Part shown: piece by piece, positions 33,063 through 41,404 of the stretch | Layout of the letters: every line of letters begins with the position of its first letter | Position numbering within the stretch: position 1 is the first letter of the stretch | Assembly: GCA_964590955.1 (NCBI GenBank) | Contig: CAZPYT010000003.1 | Span: forward strand, 1-50,341 | Direction: 5' to 3' | DNA length: 50,341 nucleotides | From: CAZPYT01 sp964590955 | GTDB lineage: Bacteria > Patescibacteriota > WWE3 > UBA101185 > UBA10185 | Program-made: the position numbers and the translations under genes | The notes under the pieces: model-generated | The model's database searches: none | Told to the model about the DNA's origin: nothing | The model's input: the letters and a program-made list of their open reading frames with translations, nothing else

Positions 33063-33698
33063 CTACTTAGATGTATTCTGTAAAACAATAAGCCCCAATG
33101 CCTCAAGGAAGACACCTTCTTGAAGACCCGGGATTTCTCCTTTTTTTGCTAGTGCTACTTTCTGTCTAAAAAAACGCAGATTATCGATTAATTTATAATA
33201 AGTTAATTCACTGCTTTGGAAATTTTCATTGTCTTCTTTGTCAATTTCCAGCCCTAATTGATTTATTACGAAGTCAATATCATCCTTGCTTATATAATGA
33301 TCAGGAAGATGCGTTAAATCTGTCCAAGATTCCCGTATAATTGTAAAAGGTTCACTTGGTTTTTTTTCAATATGCCTTTTAATTCTTGCAGCTGCAAGTT
33401 CAAGAGTTTCTGACAAAAATGAATTGCTATATCTTAGCATGAATGCAATCTCCCAGAGCTGCTCTTTGAGCGATTCTATCGGATTGCTTATATTTTTTGC
33501 TACTGTCATTTCTCTTTTGTAAGAATTAATAAGATTTGTTGATACAATTTTTGCGTGTTTTTCCATGAACTCCATCTCTTCTAATGTGAGTTCTGTGTCA
33601 AGTGAAAAGCAATTCATAATATTTTTTTCAGTGAGGAGTTTTATTTTCTCTACTTCTGAATCCGAAATTTCAAACTGTTTATAATAGTTTATTGGCAT
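33063..33698 (-). CDS. Hypothetical helical protein
   Basis: A 211-residue protein that I do not recognise. It is predominantly helical and charged, with segments such as LAAARIKRHIEKKPSEPF and YYKLIDNLRFFRQKVALAKK. It has no signal or membrane segment. TAAAAT (33705-33710) ends 6 nt before the ATG, another leaderless start. It is transcribed towards the peptide operon promoter at 33.04 kb and ends 20 nt before it. Confidence 0.6.
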   Translation of the reverse strand: MPINYYKQFEISDSEVEKIKLLTEKNIMNCFSLDTELTLEEMEFMEKHAKIVSTNLINSYKREMTVAKNISNPIESLKEQLWEIAFMLRYSNSFLSETLELAAARIKRHIEKKPSEPFTIIRESWTDLTHLPDHYISKDDIDFVINQLGLEIDKEDNENFQSSELTYYKLIDNLRFFRQKVALAKKGEIPGLQEGVFLEALGLIVLQNTSK

Positions 33699-33805
33699 AA
33701 ATACATTTTATTAAAAGTTATTATTTAGAGAAATCATAACAAAAATTTCTATTTATATCATTCTTTACAACAATATTTATAGTAAAGTAATATACTCAGT
33801 ACTAC

Positions 33806-34015
33806 TTATTTTTCAGTATTAGTCCATAATCCCTGTCTTCTTTTTCGATCTCTCTGAATTCTTATCATACGATCACGCATATCCTCTTCGCGCTTTCCTC
33901 TTGAAATTTCTTTTTCCTGTTGATCTGCGGGTAATTGTTCCAGTTCTTGTCTGAGTCTTTCCCACGTTGCTTTTCGTTCTTCATTTTCTTGTTCTTGGGT
34001 TTTAGGTCCATTCAT
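33806..34015 (-). CDS. Small highly charged helical protein
   Basis: A 69-residue protein, almost entirely Glu, Lys, Arg and Gln with no hydrophobic core, e.g. ATWERLRQELEQLPADQQEK and MIRIQRDRKRRQGLW. It is probably one long helix or a disordered nucleic-acid- or protein-binding peptide. AAGGAA lies 7 nt before the ATG. It is not recognised. Coding is supported by the ribosome binding site and clean frame, but low complexity leaves some doubt. Confidence 0.5.
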   Translation of the reverse strand: MNGPKTQEQENEERKATWERLRQELEQLPADQQEKEISRGKREEDMRDRMIRIQRDRKRRQGLWTNTEK

Positions 34016-34125
34016 ACTTATTCCTTCTTAAAAATTTGATACTACTTTATAATTATATACCATGTTTTATTATACCATAAACCCGTCAATCTGCAACCTA
34101 TAGCAGGGTAACGCGTGATATTAAA

Positions 34126-34462
34126 GCAGGAAGCTCATAAGCCAGATTCTGTTTTAACCCAATCATCTATCTATGCTCCATCTTCTTACCGTAAATCGCC
34201 GAGCAGACTATAACGGTAAATTCGTGGATTGCTGCGGGTGGGATTGCCCGTTTCAATCTTTCTCCGTATCTTTGCAGACTTAGGAAAAAGTTCGTCACTG
34301 CTGCTCTCAAAAGGCGTCGATTCGCCTTCTGTCCTACAAAGTTTTCACAAAGTAGGCACCAGCGCTTTCACGTCGGAGATNNNNNNNNNNTCCGTCCCCT
34401 TGCTCTACGCAGTCTGGACTTTCCTCTCACTGTAAACAATGAGCGATTAGGCGGCTTCCTGC
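34126..34462 (-). ncRNA. rnpB: RNase P RNA
   Basis: The catalytic RNA of RNase P. The ends form a perfect P1 helix (GCAGGAAGC at 34462-34454 on the minus strand with GCTTCCTGC at 34134-34126). Universal regions are present: GAGGAAAGTCCAGACTGCG (34427-34409) near the 5' end and ACAGAATCTGGCTTATGAG (34153-34135) near the 3' end. Ten unknown bases interrupt the 5' half. The protein partner rnpA is at 20.1 kb. Confidence 0.96.
34381..34390. other. Assembly gap (10 N)
   Basis: Ten N inside rnpB mark a scaffold join or an unresolved stretch. The true gap length is unknown. Confidence 1.
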
Positions 34463-34552
34463 AGGCTTATTTTAACTTAAATCACATAATTTTGCTAAAT
34501 AAAGCTAATATCCGATTTCCATTATAAATTGTTTTAATGCTATTATTCTTAT

Positions 34553-35683
34553 ATGGCTTATGAAATGGAAACAGAAGCAGAGCCACTTCCGGAAGAAAAA
34601 ATGAAAAAGTCCAATAAAATAATACTTTCAATATTTTTGTTTTTGATAATATTTCCAACCGTGCCTTTTCTTTTTTATAGGTATTCAGTGAGTAAAAATT
34701 TTCATTTGGTCAGAGATCAAACGTTTGAAATTAAAGCAGGTCAGGGTATTTCAGAGATTGCTACAAACCTAAATGATGCCGGTATTATAAATTCCACATT
34801 TTTATTTAAGGTTTATCTAAAATTAAATAAGTTAGATACTAAATTGCAGGCAGGTGTTTACGTTATGCCCAAAACTTATTCTATAGCAAAACTGGCCGAG
34901 TTATTTCAATACGGCAGAAATGATGTAAGTATTAGATTTATTGAAGGGTGGCGCAGAGAAGAACTTGGGATTTATTTAGCTAACGAGCTAAAAAACTTCG
35001 ACTACGAAAAATTTATTGAAATAACTCAGGATTATGAAGGCAGGTTATTTCCTGATACTTATGTTGTACAGGCGTCGTCAAACGAAAAAGAAGTTTTTGA
35101 TTTGTTGACTTCTACTTTTAAAGATAAAACCGAAAATCTTGTATCAAAAGCTAATCTGGATAAATTGGGTTTAACCGAAAATGAAGCCTATACGATGGCG
35201 TCAATAATCGAAAGAGAGGCGCGACACGAATCAGAACGCAAATTAATTGCCGGTATACTTTTAAAACGTTTCAACGAGGGTATGAAAATTGAGGCTGACG
35301 CTACAACTCAATATGCGGTTGCTTTGTATCGCTATTGTGTTCCTTTCAGATGTCAGTCTGATCCAAGTGCCTCAAACTGTGAACAAACCGGTCAAATAAC
35401 GCAGTGTTTATTAGCTTCAAATTTGAATGAAATGAAAGAAGTTGTTTGGTGGCCCAACAACTTAACAATTTACGATTTGGATAACGATTCGCCCTACAAC
35501 ACCAGAAAAAATGTAGGAATGCCCCCGGCGCCGATTTCAAGTTTTAGCTTGTCTTCACTAGATGCCGTGATAAATTACACACCTTCAGATTACTATTTTT
35601 ATCTCACTGATCATGATGGAGTCACCCATTTTGCGGTGACCAATGCCGAGCACGAGGCTAATATTGCAAAATACTTAAATTAA
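34553..35683 (+). CDS. mltG: Endolytic murein transglycosylase MltG
   Basis: A 376-residue membrane-anchored enzyme that cuts nascent glycan strands and sets their length. There is one transmembrane helix at about residues 23-42. A LysM-like part follows (IKAGQGISEIATNLNDAGI). The YceG domain has EGRLFPDTYVVQ and the catalytic Glu in TMASIIEREAR; EADATTQYAVAL and YNTRKNVGMPPAPIS follow. An unusual Cys-containing insertion (RYCVPFRCQSDPSASNCEQT) sits in the C-terminal part. TATTAT ends 6 nt before the ATG (leaderless). Confidence 0.93.
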   Translation: MAYEMETEAEPLPEEKMKKSNKIILSIFLFLIIFPTVPFLFYRYSVSKNFHLVRDQTFEIKAGQGISEIATNLNDAGIINSTFLFKVYLKLNKLDTKLQAGVYVMPKTYSIAKLAELFQYGRNDVSIRFIEGWRREELGIYLANELKNFDYEKFIEITQDYEGRLFPDTYVVQASSNEKEVFDLLTSTFKDKTENLVSKANLDKLGLTENEAYTMASIIEREARHESERKLIAGILLKRFNEGMKIEADATTQYAVALYRYCVPFRCQSDPSASNCEQTGQITQCLLASNLNEMKEVVWWPNNLTIYDLDNDSPYNTRKNVGMPPAPISSFSLSSLDAVINYTPSDYYFYLTDHDGVTHFAVTNAEHEANIAKYLN

Positions 35684-36102
35684 TTTTCTCTTAAGGCATC
35701 TCTTAAAATCTTCTTGCTAACTTTAATTCCGCATGTGTTTAATAATTCGTCTTTAATATATATTGGCTTTTCAAATTCCTTTGCAACATTTAATGCATCA
35801 TCAACGCTTATGTTAAATTCTAAATGTTTGTTCTGAAATTCAACATTCGCATACGCGTAAAAAATATCAGAATCATACCTATAGATTGTAATACCTAAAA
35901 AGTTTGCACCTAAGCCACAAACCATGCGTTTTAATGTATTATAAATGTTAGGTTTGTATTGGTTAATTGGCGCTATTAACGCATTTGCAGTAAATCCGCT
36001 AATTTTTACAGGAATAATGTGTTTTGTGGATTTTTCAAATAAATACGCGATGTAAGCTTTTTCTGATTTAATTAGTGCAATCATTTCTATTGTTTTTAGC
36101 AT
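35680..36102 (-). CDS. Bifunctional nuclease (BFN/DUF151) family protein
   Basis: About 140 residues. It matches the DUF151 pattern: ALIAPINQYKPNIYNTLKRM, then VEFQNKHLEFNISVDDALNV and AKEFEKPIYIKDELL. Some members have DNase and RNase activity; most are uncharacterised. I prefer ATG 36102, which has AAAGGA 7 nt upstream. An ATG at 36126 with TATATA 7 nt upstream is the alternative and would add eight residues. It is divergent from the 36149 gene and converges on mltG with a 4-bp overlap. Confidence 0.7.
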   Translation of the reverse strand: MLKTIEMIALIKSEKAYIAYLFEKSTKHIIPVKISGFTANALIAPINQYKPNIYNTLKRMVCGLGANFLGITIYRYDSDIFYAYANVEFQNKHLEFNISVDDALNVAKEFEKPIYIKDELLNTCGIKVSKKILRDALREN

Positions 36103-36148
36103 TATTAGTCCTTTGGCAATAGGCATCTTAAGCTATATAATAAACGTA

Positions 36149-36577
36149 ATGCCTAGCAAACTATTTGAACTTTATCAAAGACTCGAAAGCCTAAAAGGTA
36201 AGAAACTTGCAGCTGTAGTGGCCGTTGTTTTTGTTGTTTTCACCTTGATAGGCGCCGGTATTGGATATTTTATTCCAAGAAACTTAAATTACGGTGAAGA
36301 TGCTGTGCTAATTCCGGAAGATGTAAAGGTTTCGAATGATGTTGAATATAAAGGAACTGTGGTCTATATTGATCCCCGTTATTATCCCGGTGAAAATATA
36401 TCTTTTTATCTAGCCGATCCGGTGACATCCGAGAAAATGATTCTTCTTGCAGCCTCTGATGAAAAATTATCCGTTGCCGAAGGTTTAACCGTGACTATTT
36501 TTGGAAAGGTCAAAGATCTAAAAGGCAGTGATGAGCAAGTTTTGATAGTCGACAAATTAATAGTAAAACAAAAATAA
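36149..36577 (+). CDS. Membrane-anchored protein with possible OB-like domain
   Basis: A 142-residue protein. A basic N-terminus and one transmembrane helix (about residues 21-41) precede an extracytoplasmic beta-rich domain (VEYKGTVVYIDPRYYPGENI, GLTVTIFGKVKDLKGSDEQV). No known family is recognised. TATAAT (36136-36141) ends 7 nt before the ATG, so it is leaderless. ftsE starts 1 nt after its stop, so it heads the FtsEX operon and may work with it at the division site. Confidence 0.68.
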   Translation: MPSKLFELYQRLESLKGKKLAAVVAVVFVVFTLIGAGIGYFIPRNLNYGEDAVLIPEDVKVSNDVEYKGTVVYIDPRYYPGENISFYLADPVTSEKMILLAASDEKLSVAEGLTVTIFGKVKDLKGSDEQVLIVDKLIVKQK

Positions 36578-36578
36578 T

Positions 36579-37256
36579 ATGCAGATAGAATTCAGAGGCA
36601 TTTCAAAAGAATATAATGAGGGCGCTAAAGCTTTGAGTGAAGTTGATTTCGGTATAGAAAACGGCGAGTTTGTATTTGTAGTAGGAGAATCCGGTGCCGG
36701 TAAAACTACACTAATTAAGCTTTTAATTCGAGAGGAGACGCCTACTTCCGGTCAAATACTTTACGATGAAAATGATATCAACGCGCTGGAAGGGGATGCC
36801 GTTTCTGATTTGCGCCGTAGAGTTGGCGTAGTTTTTCAGGACTTTAAATTGTTGCCTAGCCGCACAATTTTTGAAAATGTAGCTATTGCTCTTGAAGTTG
36901 CAGGAGCTACTGATGAAGAAATAAGAAACATTGTTCCAAATGTATTAAGTCTTGTGAATTTAGGCTCAAAAATTTATAGTTTTCCCTCTAATCTTTCAGG
37001 GGGAGAAAAACAAAGAGTGTCAATTGCCCGCGCGCTGGCGCATGAGCCCGATGTACTGGTAGCGGATGAACCCACAGGTATGATTGACCCGCATTCTGCA
37101 GAAGAGGTAATGGATATTTTGGAAAAAATAAACTCATTAGGAACAACAATTATTATGGCAACCCACAACAAAGACATTGTTAATGAGAAAAAGAAAAGGG
37201 TATTACGTTTAGAAAAAGGCAGACTGGTTTCTGATAAAAAGAAAGGCACCTATTAA
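36579..37256 (+). CDS. ftsE: Cell division ATPase FtsE
   Basis: A 225-residue ABC ATPase of the FtsEX complex. It has Walker A VVGESGAGKTTLIKLL, Q-loop VVFQDFKLLPSRT, signature LSGGEKQRVSIARAL, Walker B VLVADEPTGMID and H-loop MATHNKDIV. It powers mechanical signalling by FtsX to a cell-wall hydrolase outside the membrane. The stop overlaps the ftsX start by 1 nt (TAATG). Confidence 0.97.
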   Translation: MQIEFRGISKEYNEGAKALSEVDFGIENGEFVFVVGESGAGKTTLIKLLIREETPTSGQILYDENDINALEGDAVSDLRRRVGVVFQDFKLLPSRTIFENVAIALEVAGATDEEIRNIVPNVLSLVNLGSKIYSFPSNLSGGEKQRVSIARALAHEPDVLVADEPTGMIDPHSAEEVMDILEKINSLGTTIIMATHNKDIVNEKKKRVLRLEKGRLVSDKKKGTY

Positions 37257-38146
37257 TGACTAATAGATATTTACAAAATACATTTAGAAATATAAAGCGT
37301 GAAAGATTAATGAGCATGACTATTCTTTTTGTTATGACAATCACCTTTCTATTGCTGGGAATATTTATGACGGTTGTTACTTTATCTCAGACTGTACTGC
37401 GAAATCTCGAACAGCAGGCTCAGGTTACAATCTTTTTTAATGACGACTTTGGAGAAGATCGTATTTTACCGGTGAAAGACCGCTTGATTACAGATACACG
37501 AATATTGTCTGTAAATTATATTTCAAAAGAAGATGCCTACAATATTTTTAAAGAAATAAATAAAGATGAGCCTGTGCTGCTGGAATCAGTTACATCCGGA
37601 ATTTTACCGGCGAGCCTTGAGATTCGCGCCAGAGACATAGCTGATTTGCCCAAACTGGCCGAAGAATTTAACTCGCTGGAAGGAGTTGAAGAGGTGAGAT
37701 TTTTCAGCGATGTAATAAGCAATTTTCGAAAATTCAGTTCTGCCGTTTATATCGTAGGTTTCTCACTTGTTTTTGTATTTGTGATTATTTCTTACGCAGT
37801 GGTTCTTTCAACGCTAAGATCTACTATAAATTCAAAAGGAACTGAATATGAGATCATGAAATTGGTTGGGGCTACAAATGCCTATGTAAAAATGCCCTTG
37901 ATTTATCAAGGTGTGTTTTATGGTTTAACTTCGTCGTTTATTGCGGGGTTTCTGCTTTTTGTATTTTTAACAATATTTGGAAATATCGGTTACCTTCCGT
38001 CTGCGTTAAGTTTCGGATTTATCGCTGTTTCGTCTGTTAGCCCTGTCCAATATGCATTGATACTTTGGCTGATATTGGCAGTTTCCGGAGGAGTGCTTGG
38101 GTATTTAGGAAGTACTCTGGCAGTAAGACGTTACCTAAAATACTAA
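37256..38146 (+). CDS. ftsX: Cell division protein FtsX
   Basis: A 296-residue membrane partner of FtsE. The first helix is at about residues 22-43. An extracytoplasmic domain follows (QAQVTIFFNDDFGEDRILPV; SLEGVEEVRFFSDVI). Three C-terminal helices complete it, at about 165-190, 220-245 and 265-285. The outside domain normally recruits a peptidoglycan hydrolase. The stop overlaps the start of the coiled-coil hydrolase gene. Confidence 0.95.
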   Translation: MTNRYLQNTFRNIKRERLMSMTILFVMTITFLLLGIFMTVVTLSQTVLRNLEQQAQVTIFFNDDFGEDRILPVKDRLITDTRILSVNYISKEDAYNIFKEINKDEPVLLESVTSGILPASLEIRARDIADLPKLAEEFNSLEGVEEVRFFSDVISNFRKFSSAVYIVGFSLVFVFVIISYAVVLSTLRSTINSKGTEYEIMKLVGATNAYVKMPLIYQGVFYGLTSSFIAGFLLFVFLTIFGNIGYLPSALSFGFIAVSSVSPVQYALILWLILAVSGGVLGYLGSTLAVRRYLKY

Positions 38147-39411
38147 TGAGAAAACTTTTGTTAATTTTTTTTATTTCTAGCCTTTTTCTTGTTGCCTACA
38201 AAACAGGTACGTTTGTTTATGCAGAAGACTCTACTACTGCCACAGAAGAGGATGCCGAAAAAATTGAAGACCTAGAGAAGAAAATCGAGGAGTATGAAAA
38301 GAAAATAAAAAACCTTCAGGGACAGGCGCAAACATTGTCCAGAGAAATTGAAACTGCAAATACGCAAATTGAAATCACAGGATTAAAAATACAAAATTCT
38401 ATCAATAATATTGCAAAAACAGAAAGAGAAATCGGCGAATTATCCGGTAAACTTAATGACTTGTCTGAAAGAATCAAGCTATTGGTAAAAAGAATAGAAT
38501 ATCAGCAGGATGTATTGAAAGAACGAATTCGTGAACGCTATAAAACCCGAGAAACGTCGCCAGTGATGGTGCTTTTTGGAAATTCCACTCTGGAAAACTT
38601 AATTAAAAAGGCTGCTTATTTACGTGTAATGGAACTACAGGATAAAAAAGTAATTAGTGAGTGGCGTAATACCGAAAAAACATACAACAGGCAAAAAGAT
38701 TTATACCAGGACAGAAAAGAAGAGCAGGAGGCGCTGCAAACCCGTTTAATAAATGAAAAAGCTAATCTTGATGCGTACAAACGTGATCTTGAATCACAAA
38801 AAGCGGAAAAAAATAAACTACTAGAAAATACCAATAACAATGAACAGAAATACCAAGAACTTTTACAAAAAGCAAAAAAAGAATTGGATTCATATAGCAG
38901 CTTTGTTGCAAATTCCGGTCAAGGCATTATTGGTCCTAATGGTCTTGGTGGCGGAAAAGGCGGTTGGTATTACTCACAACGAGATTCTCGTTGGGCATAC
39001 GATAACATAGGAAACTCAAACTATACTGTTTACAATTCGGGTTGTTTGGTCACAAGTGTTGCTATGATACATAAATATTATGGTTATGACATTGACCCGG
39101 GAGATATCGCTGACAAAGATGAATATTTTTTCTGGGGTGATATGTGGATACCCTGGCCGGGACCCAAAGGCAGAAGTTATAACTTGCTAAGCTGGAGTTA
39201 TTCAAAATCAGCAATAGATAAAGAACTCAGCAATGATAATCCGGTTATAGTAGGAATTACCGCCAACAATTCAGCCGGCACGCACTTTGTAGTTTTGGTT
39301 GACGGCAAAGACGGTGACTACGAAATGCATGACCCTATATATGGACCTAATCTGAATTTTAGTGACTATTACAGTACGAGCCAGATTTTTGAGGCCGTTG
39401 CTTTTAAGTAA
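38146..39411 (+). CDS. Secreted coiled-coil protein with C39-like peptidase domain (FtsEX effector)
   Basis: A 421-residue protein starting at the ATG that overlaps the ftsX stop. A signal peptide (about 1-26) is followed by a long coiled coil (about 35-260), as in EnvC/PcsB-type FtsEX partners. The C-terminal 150 residues form a C39-like papain-fold domain, with Cys in YNSGCLVTSVAM (about 300), His in AGTHFVVLVDG (about 380) and Asp in YEMHDPIYG (about 396). PcsB normally ends in a CHAP domain and EnvC in an LytM domain, so a C39-type domain here is unusual. Its likely role is peptidoglycan cleavage at division. Confidence 0.82.
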   Translation: MRKLLLIFFISSLFLVAYKTGTFVYAEDSTTATEEDAEKIEDLEKKIEEYEKKIKNLQGQAQTLSREIETANTQIEITGLKIQNSINNIAKTEREIGELSGKLNDLSERIKLLVKRIEYQQDVLKERIRERYKTRETSPVMVLFGNSTLENLIKKAAYLRVMELQDKKVISEWRNTEKTYNRQKDLYQDRKEEQEALQTRLINEKANLDAYKRDLESQKAEKNKLLENTNNNEQKYQELLQKAKKELDSYSSFVANSGQGIIGPNGLGGGKGGWYYSQRDSRWAYDNIGNSNYTVYNSGCLVTSVAMIHKYYGYDIDPGDIADKDEYFFWGDMWIPWPGPKGRSYNLLSWSYSKSAIDKELSNDNPVIVGITANNSAGTHFVVLVDGKDGDYEMHDPIYGPNLNFSDYYSTSQIFEAVAFK

Positions 39412-39472
39412 TATCTATTTTTGTTAGAACTCATATTATTTATTTCTCGCGTAGAAAATATATTCTTTTCTT

Positions 39473-39889
39473 GTGCGTATACTGATTTATATACTTTTGT
39501 TGTTAATTCCAAAAACATATGCAGTGAACTACTTCGATTTTAATCCCCAAACTTACTTGATAGGGTGGGATAATATTGTCGAGATTGAAGCACGCTATGT
39601 GTTTAAAAATTATTCTGAAGAGGAATTTTTCATTCGGCCTGTTTTATCTCAGGGTGTGGCCTTTATTTATGATGAGAAAAAGGATATTTGGGTATCAGCA
39701 GCTGATTTATGGACTCAAATGCCGATTTTATCGAAAGTTATCAAATTAAAACTTTTTGCGGCAAATTCTACAGATCTTAGTTTTAATATTTTAAATACGC
39801 ATACCGGTGAGATTTACGAGTCCTCTAAAAAAACATACTATCCTTATTCTGTGTTAGTTACGTATATAAAAAAAATAAAATTGCGCTAA
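39473..39889 (+). CDS. Secreted protein of unknown function
   Basis: A 138-residue protein with a signal peptide (MRILIYILLLLIPKTYA) and a beta-rich remainder (WDNIVEIEARYVFKNYSEEE, YYPYSVLVTYIKKIKLR). It is not recognised. The start is a GTG; TATATT (39459-39464) ends 8 nt before it, so it is probably leaderless. It follows the FtsEX effector gene after 61 nt. Confidence 0.6.
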   Translation: MRILIYILLLLIPKTYAVNYFDFNPQTYLIGWDNIVEIEARYVFKNYSEEEFFIRPVLSQGVAFIYDEKKDIWVSAADLWTQMPILSKVIKLKLFAANSTDLSFNILNTHTGEIYESSKKTYYPYSVLVTYIKKIKLR

Positions 39890-39926
39890 ACTTATGCATT
39901 ATCCTACGAAATGGTAGAATGCTAGA

Positions 39927-40298
39927 ATGGACTCGATTTTAAAATGGGCGCCGTCAATTTTCATAATGAGTATGATTTTTTTAATGTCTTCAACCACGGG
40001 ACAGACGATAGATAATATCGGTTTTGACAAACCCTTGATACAAATCAACGGGCATTTTGTTATGTTCGCATTGCTGTGTTTTACTTTTTACAGAGCTACG
40101 CACGATATAATTACTTCGATTGTTTTCACGGTATTTTATGGCGTTTTTGATGAAATTCATCAGATTTCTACAATGGATAGAAACCCGAGTTTATTTGATA
40201 TTTATGTAGATACGGCTGCGGCTGTACTAGTGGGATTAATTTTATGGAAATTACAGTCACTTCTACCGACGAAACTAAGAGACTGGCTGAACAGCTAG
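39927..40298 (+). CDS. VanZ-like membrane protein
   Basis: A 123-residue protein with four hydrophobic segments and the VanZ family pattern: SMIFLMSSTTGQ near the start, then GHFVMFALLCFTFYRA, YGVFDEIHQISTMDRNPSLF and DIYVDTAAAVLVGL. The family includes the teicoplanin-resistance protein VanZ; most members have unknown function. Promoter TTATGC (39892-39897)-17-TAGAAT (39915-39920) ends 6 nt before the ATG. The gene overlaps tsaE by 55 nt. Confidence 0.82.
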   Translation: MDSILKWAPSIFIMSMIFLMSSTTGQTIDNIGFDKPLIQINGHFVMFALLCFTFYRATHDIITSIVFTVFYGVFDEIHQISTMDRNPSLFDIYVDTAAAVLVGLILWKLQSLLPTKLRDWLNS

Positions 40299-40675
40299 CC
40301 AAAAAGCTCACACCCGGCGATGTTTTGGCTTTGTATGGAGACCTGGGGAGCGGGAAAACTACTTTTGCATCTTATATAGTAGGAGCCTTGGGGCTAAATA
40401 CGCGAGTGCAAAGTCCTACTTTTGTAATAATTCGTGATTATCAAAATGCGGATCTCCCAAGTGATATTAGGCGCGTATTACATATTGATTTGTATAGACT
40501 GACGACTATAGAAGAAGTTGAGGATTTGGGTTTGGAAGAAATGATGAAATCGCCCAACACGATTACTGTTATAGAATGGCCTGAAATATGGGAGGGGCGT
40601 TTGCCTGAAAATGTTTATAAAATTAAATTCGAGTATTTAGGGGAGAATTCCAGAAAAATATATGTACAAAATTAA
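40244..40675 (+). CDS. tsaE: tRNA threonylcarbamoyl-adenosine biosynthesis ATPase TsaE
   Basis: A 143-residue P-loop protein that works with TsaB and TsaD to make t6A37 in tRNA. Walker A is LYGDLGSGKTTFASYIV; SPTFVIIRDYQ and the HIDLYRLTTIEEVEDLG region with the TsaE Asp follow, then VIEWPEIWEGRLP. The start at 40244 lies within the VanZ-like gene. The end overlaps the tsaB-like gene by 14 nt, so the two are coupled. Confidence 0.94.
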   Translation: MEITVTSTDETKRLAEQLAKKLTPGDVLALYGDLGSGKTTFASYIVGALGLNTRVQSPTFVIIRDYQNADLPSDIRRVLHIDLYRLTTIEEVEDLGLEEMMKSPNTITVIEWPEIWEGRLPENVYKIKFEYLGENSRKIYVQN

Positions 40676-40979
40676 ATTAGATACATCGACTAGATTTGAG
40701 AAGAAGGTCTCTTTGTATAAAGATAAAGAATTGCTGGATGAGGTCTTTGGTGATATTGATATTGTGGCAGAAATAGCTAACTTGCTAAAAAAACATAAAA
40801 TTGATGTCAACGATATTAATTTGGTAGAACCCAACAAAGGTCCAGGCTCATTTACAGGTCTAAAAATTGGAGTTACCGTGGCGAATGTTATTAATTGGGC
40901 AAATAAGAAGAAGAAAATAGCCGAGCTGGATTATCCTGATTATGGCGCTGAGCCTAATATTACTTTGAAAAAACAATAG
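40662..40979 (+). CDS. tsaB: Short TsaB-like protein
   Basis: A 105-residue protein. It keeps the core NKGPGSFTGLKIGVTVANVI of TsaB, the inactive Kae1-fold partner of TsaD in t6A synthesis. Full TsaB is usually 200 residues or more, so about half is missing, including the C-terminal lobe. The first strand (MYKIKLDTSTRFEKKVSLY) is recognisable. No frameshift is evident: a terminator follows the stop immediately. It is coupled to tsaE by overlap. It probably keeps the dimerisation part only. Confidence 0.75.
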   Translation: MYKIKLDTSTRFEKKVSLYKDKELLDEVFGDIDIVAEIANLLKKHKIDVNDINLVEPNKGPGSFTGLKIGVTVANVINWANKKKKIAELDYPDYGAEPNITLKKQ

Positions 40980-41024
40980 AGAGCTCGGATGTATGCAGTA
41001 TTTTGCATAACAGGAGCTCTCTCG
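40978..41024 (+). terminator. Bidirectional terminator
   Basis: Nested palindrome: GAGAGCTC (40979-40986) with GAGCTCTC (41014-41021), and ATGCA with TGCAT inside. It lies between convergent genes ending at 40979 and 41029. Confidence 0.75.
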
Positions 41025-41028
41025 TTGC

Positions 41029-41310
41029 TTATTTCAGATTGTTAAGTTTTTCAATCGATGCAAGCAAATTGGATGTGCTTTCTTTTACATTCTTGCTGCC
41101 GGTCCTCAGGGCAATTATTTCTTCACCCTGGTACTTGGCGTAGCCTCTTCGTGTTAACAGCGTTGTTTCCATACCGCTGTTTTGTAGCAGTATTTTTGCT
41201 TGAGGGGACACAGGAATCAAATGCGCCCTCTTGCCTTCACTTGGGTATTCTTTTTCGTCCAGTCTTTTCCACTGCCCCTCAGGAATTTCCACGATTTTGA
41301 AATGAAGCAT
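41029..41310 (-). CDS. Small protein of unknown function
   Basis: A 93-residue protein, not recognised: soluble, basic, with FKIVEIPEGQWKRLDEKEYP and TLLTRRGYAKYQGEEIIALR. It ends in a helix. GGAGG lies 5 nt before the ATG. It stands alone between convergent tsaB and the methyltransferase gene and belongs to the Shine-Dalgarno group. Confidence 0.6.
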   Translation of the reverse strand: MLHFKIVEIPEGQWKRLDEKEYPSEGKRAHLIPVSPQAKILLQNSGMETTLLTRRGYAKYQGEEIIALRTGSKNVKESTSNLLASIEKLNNLK

Positions 41311-41404
41311 GTTGTCCTCCGGTTTTTTTGGGTTGCGGAAATTGTACCAGTGCTCTAGGTTAAGATCTGTTCTTTAGGTAACACTTGTAGGTTGAAAACA
41401 ATAG

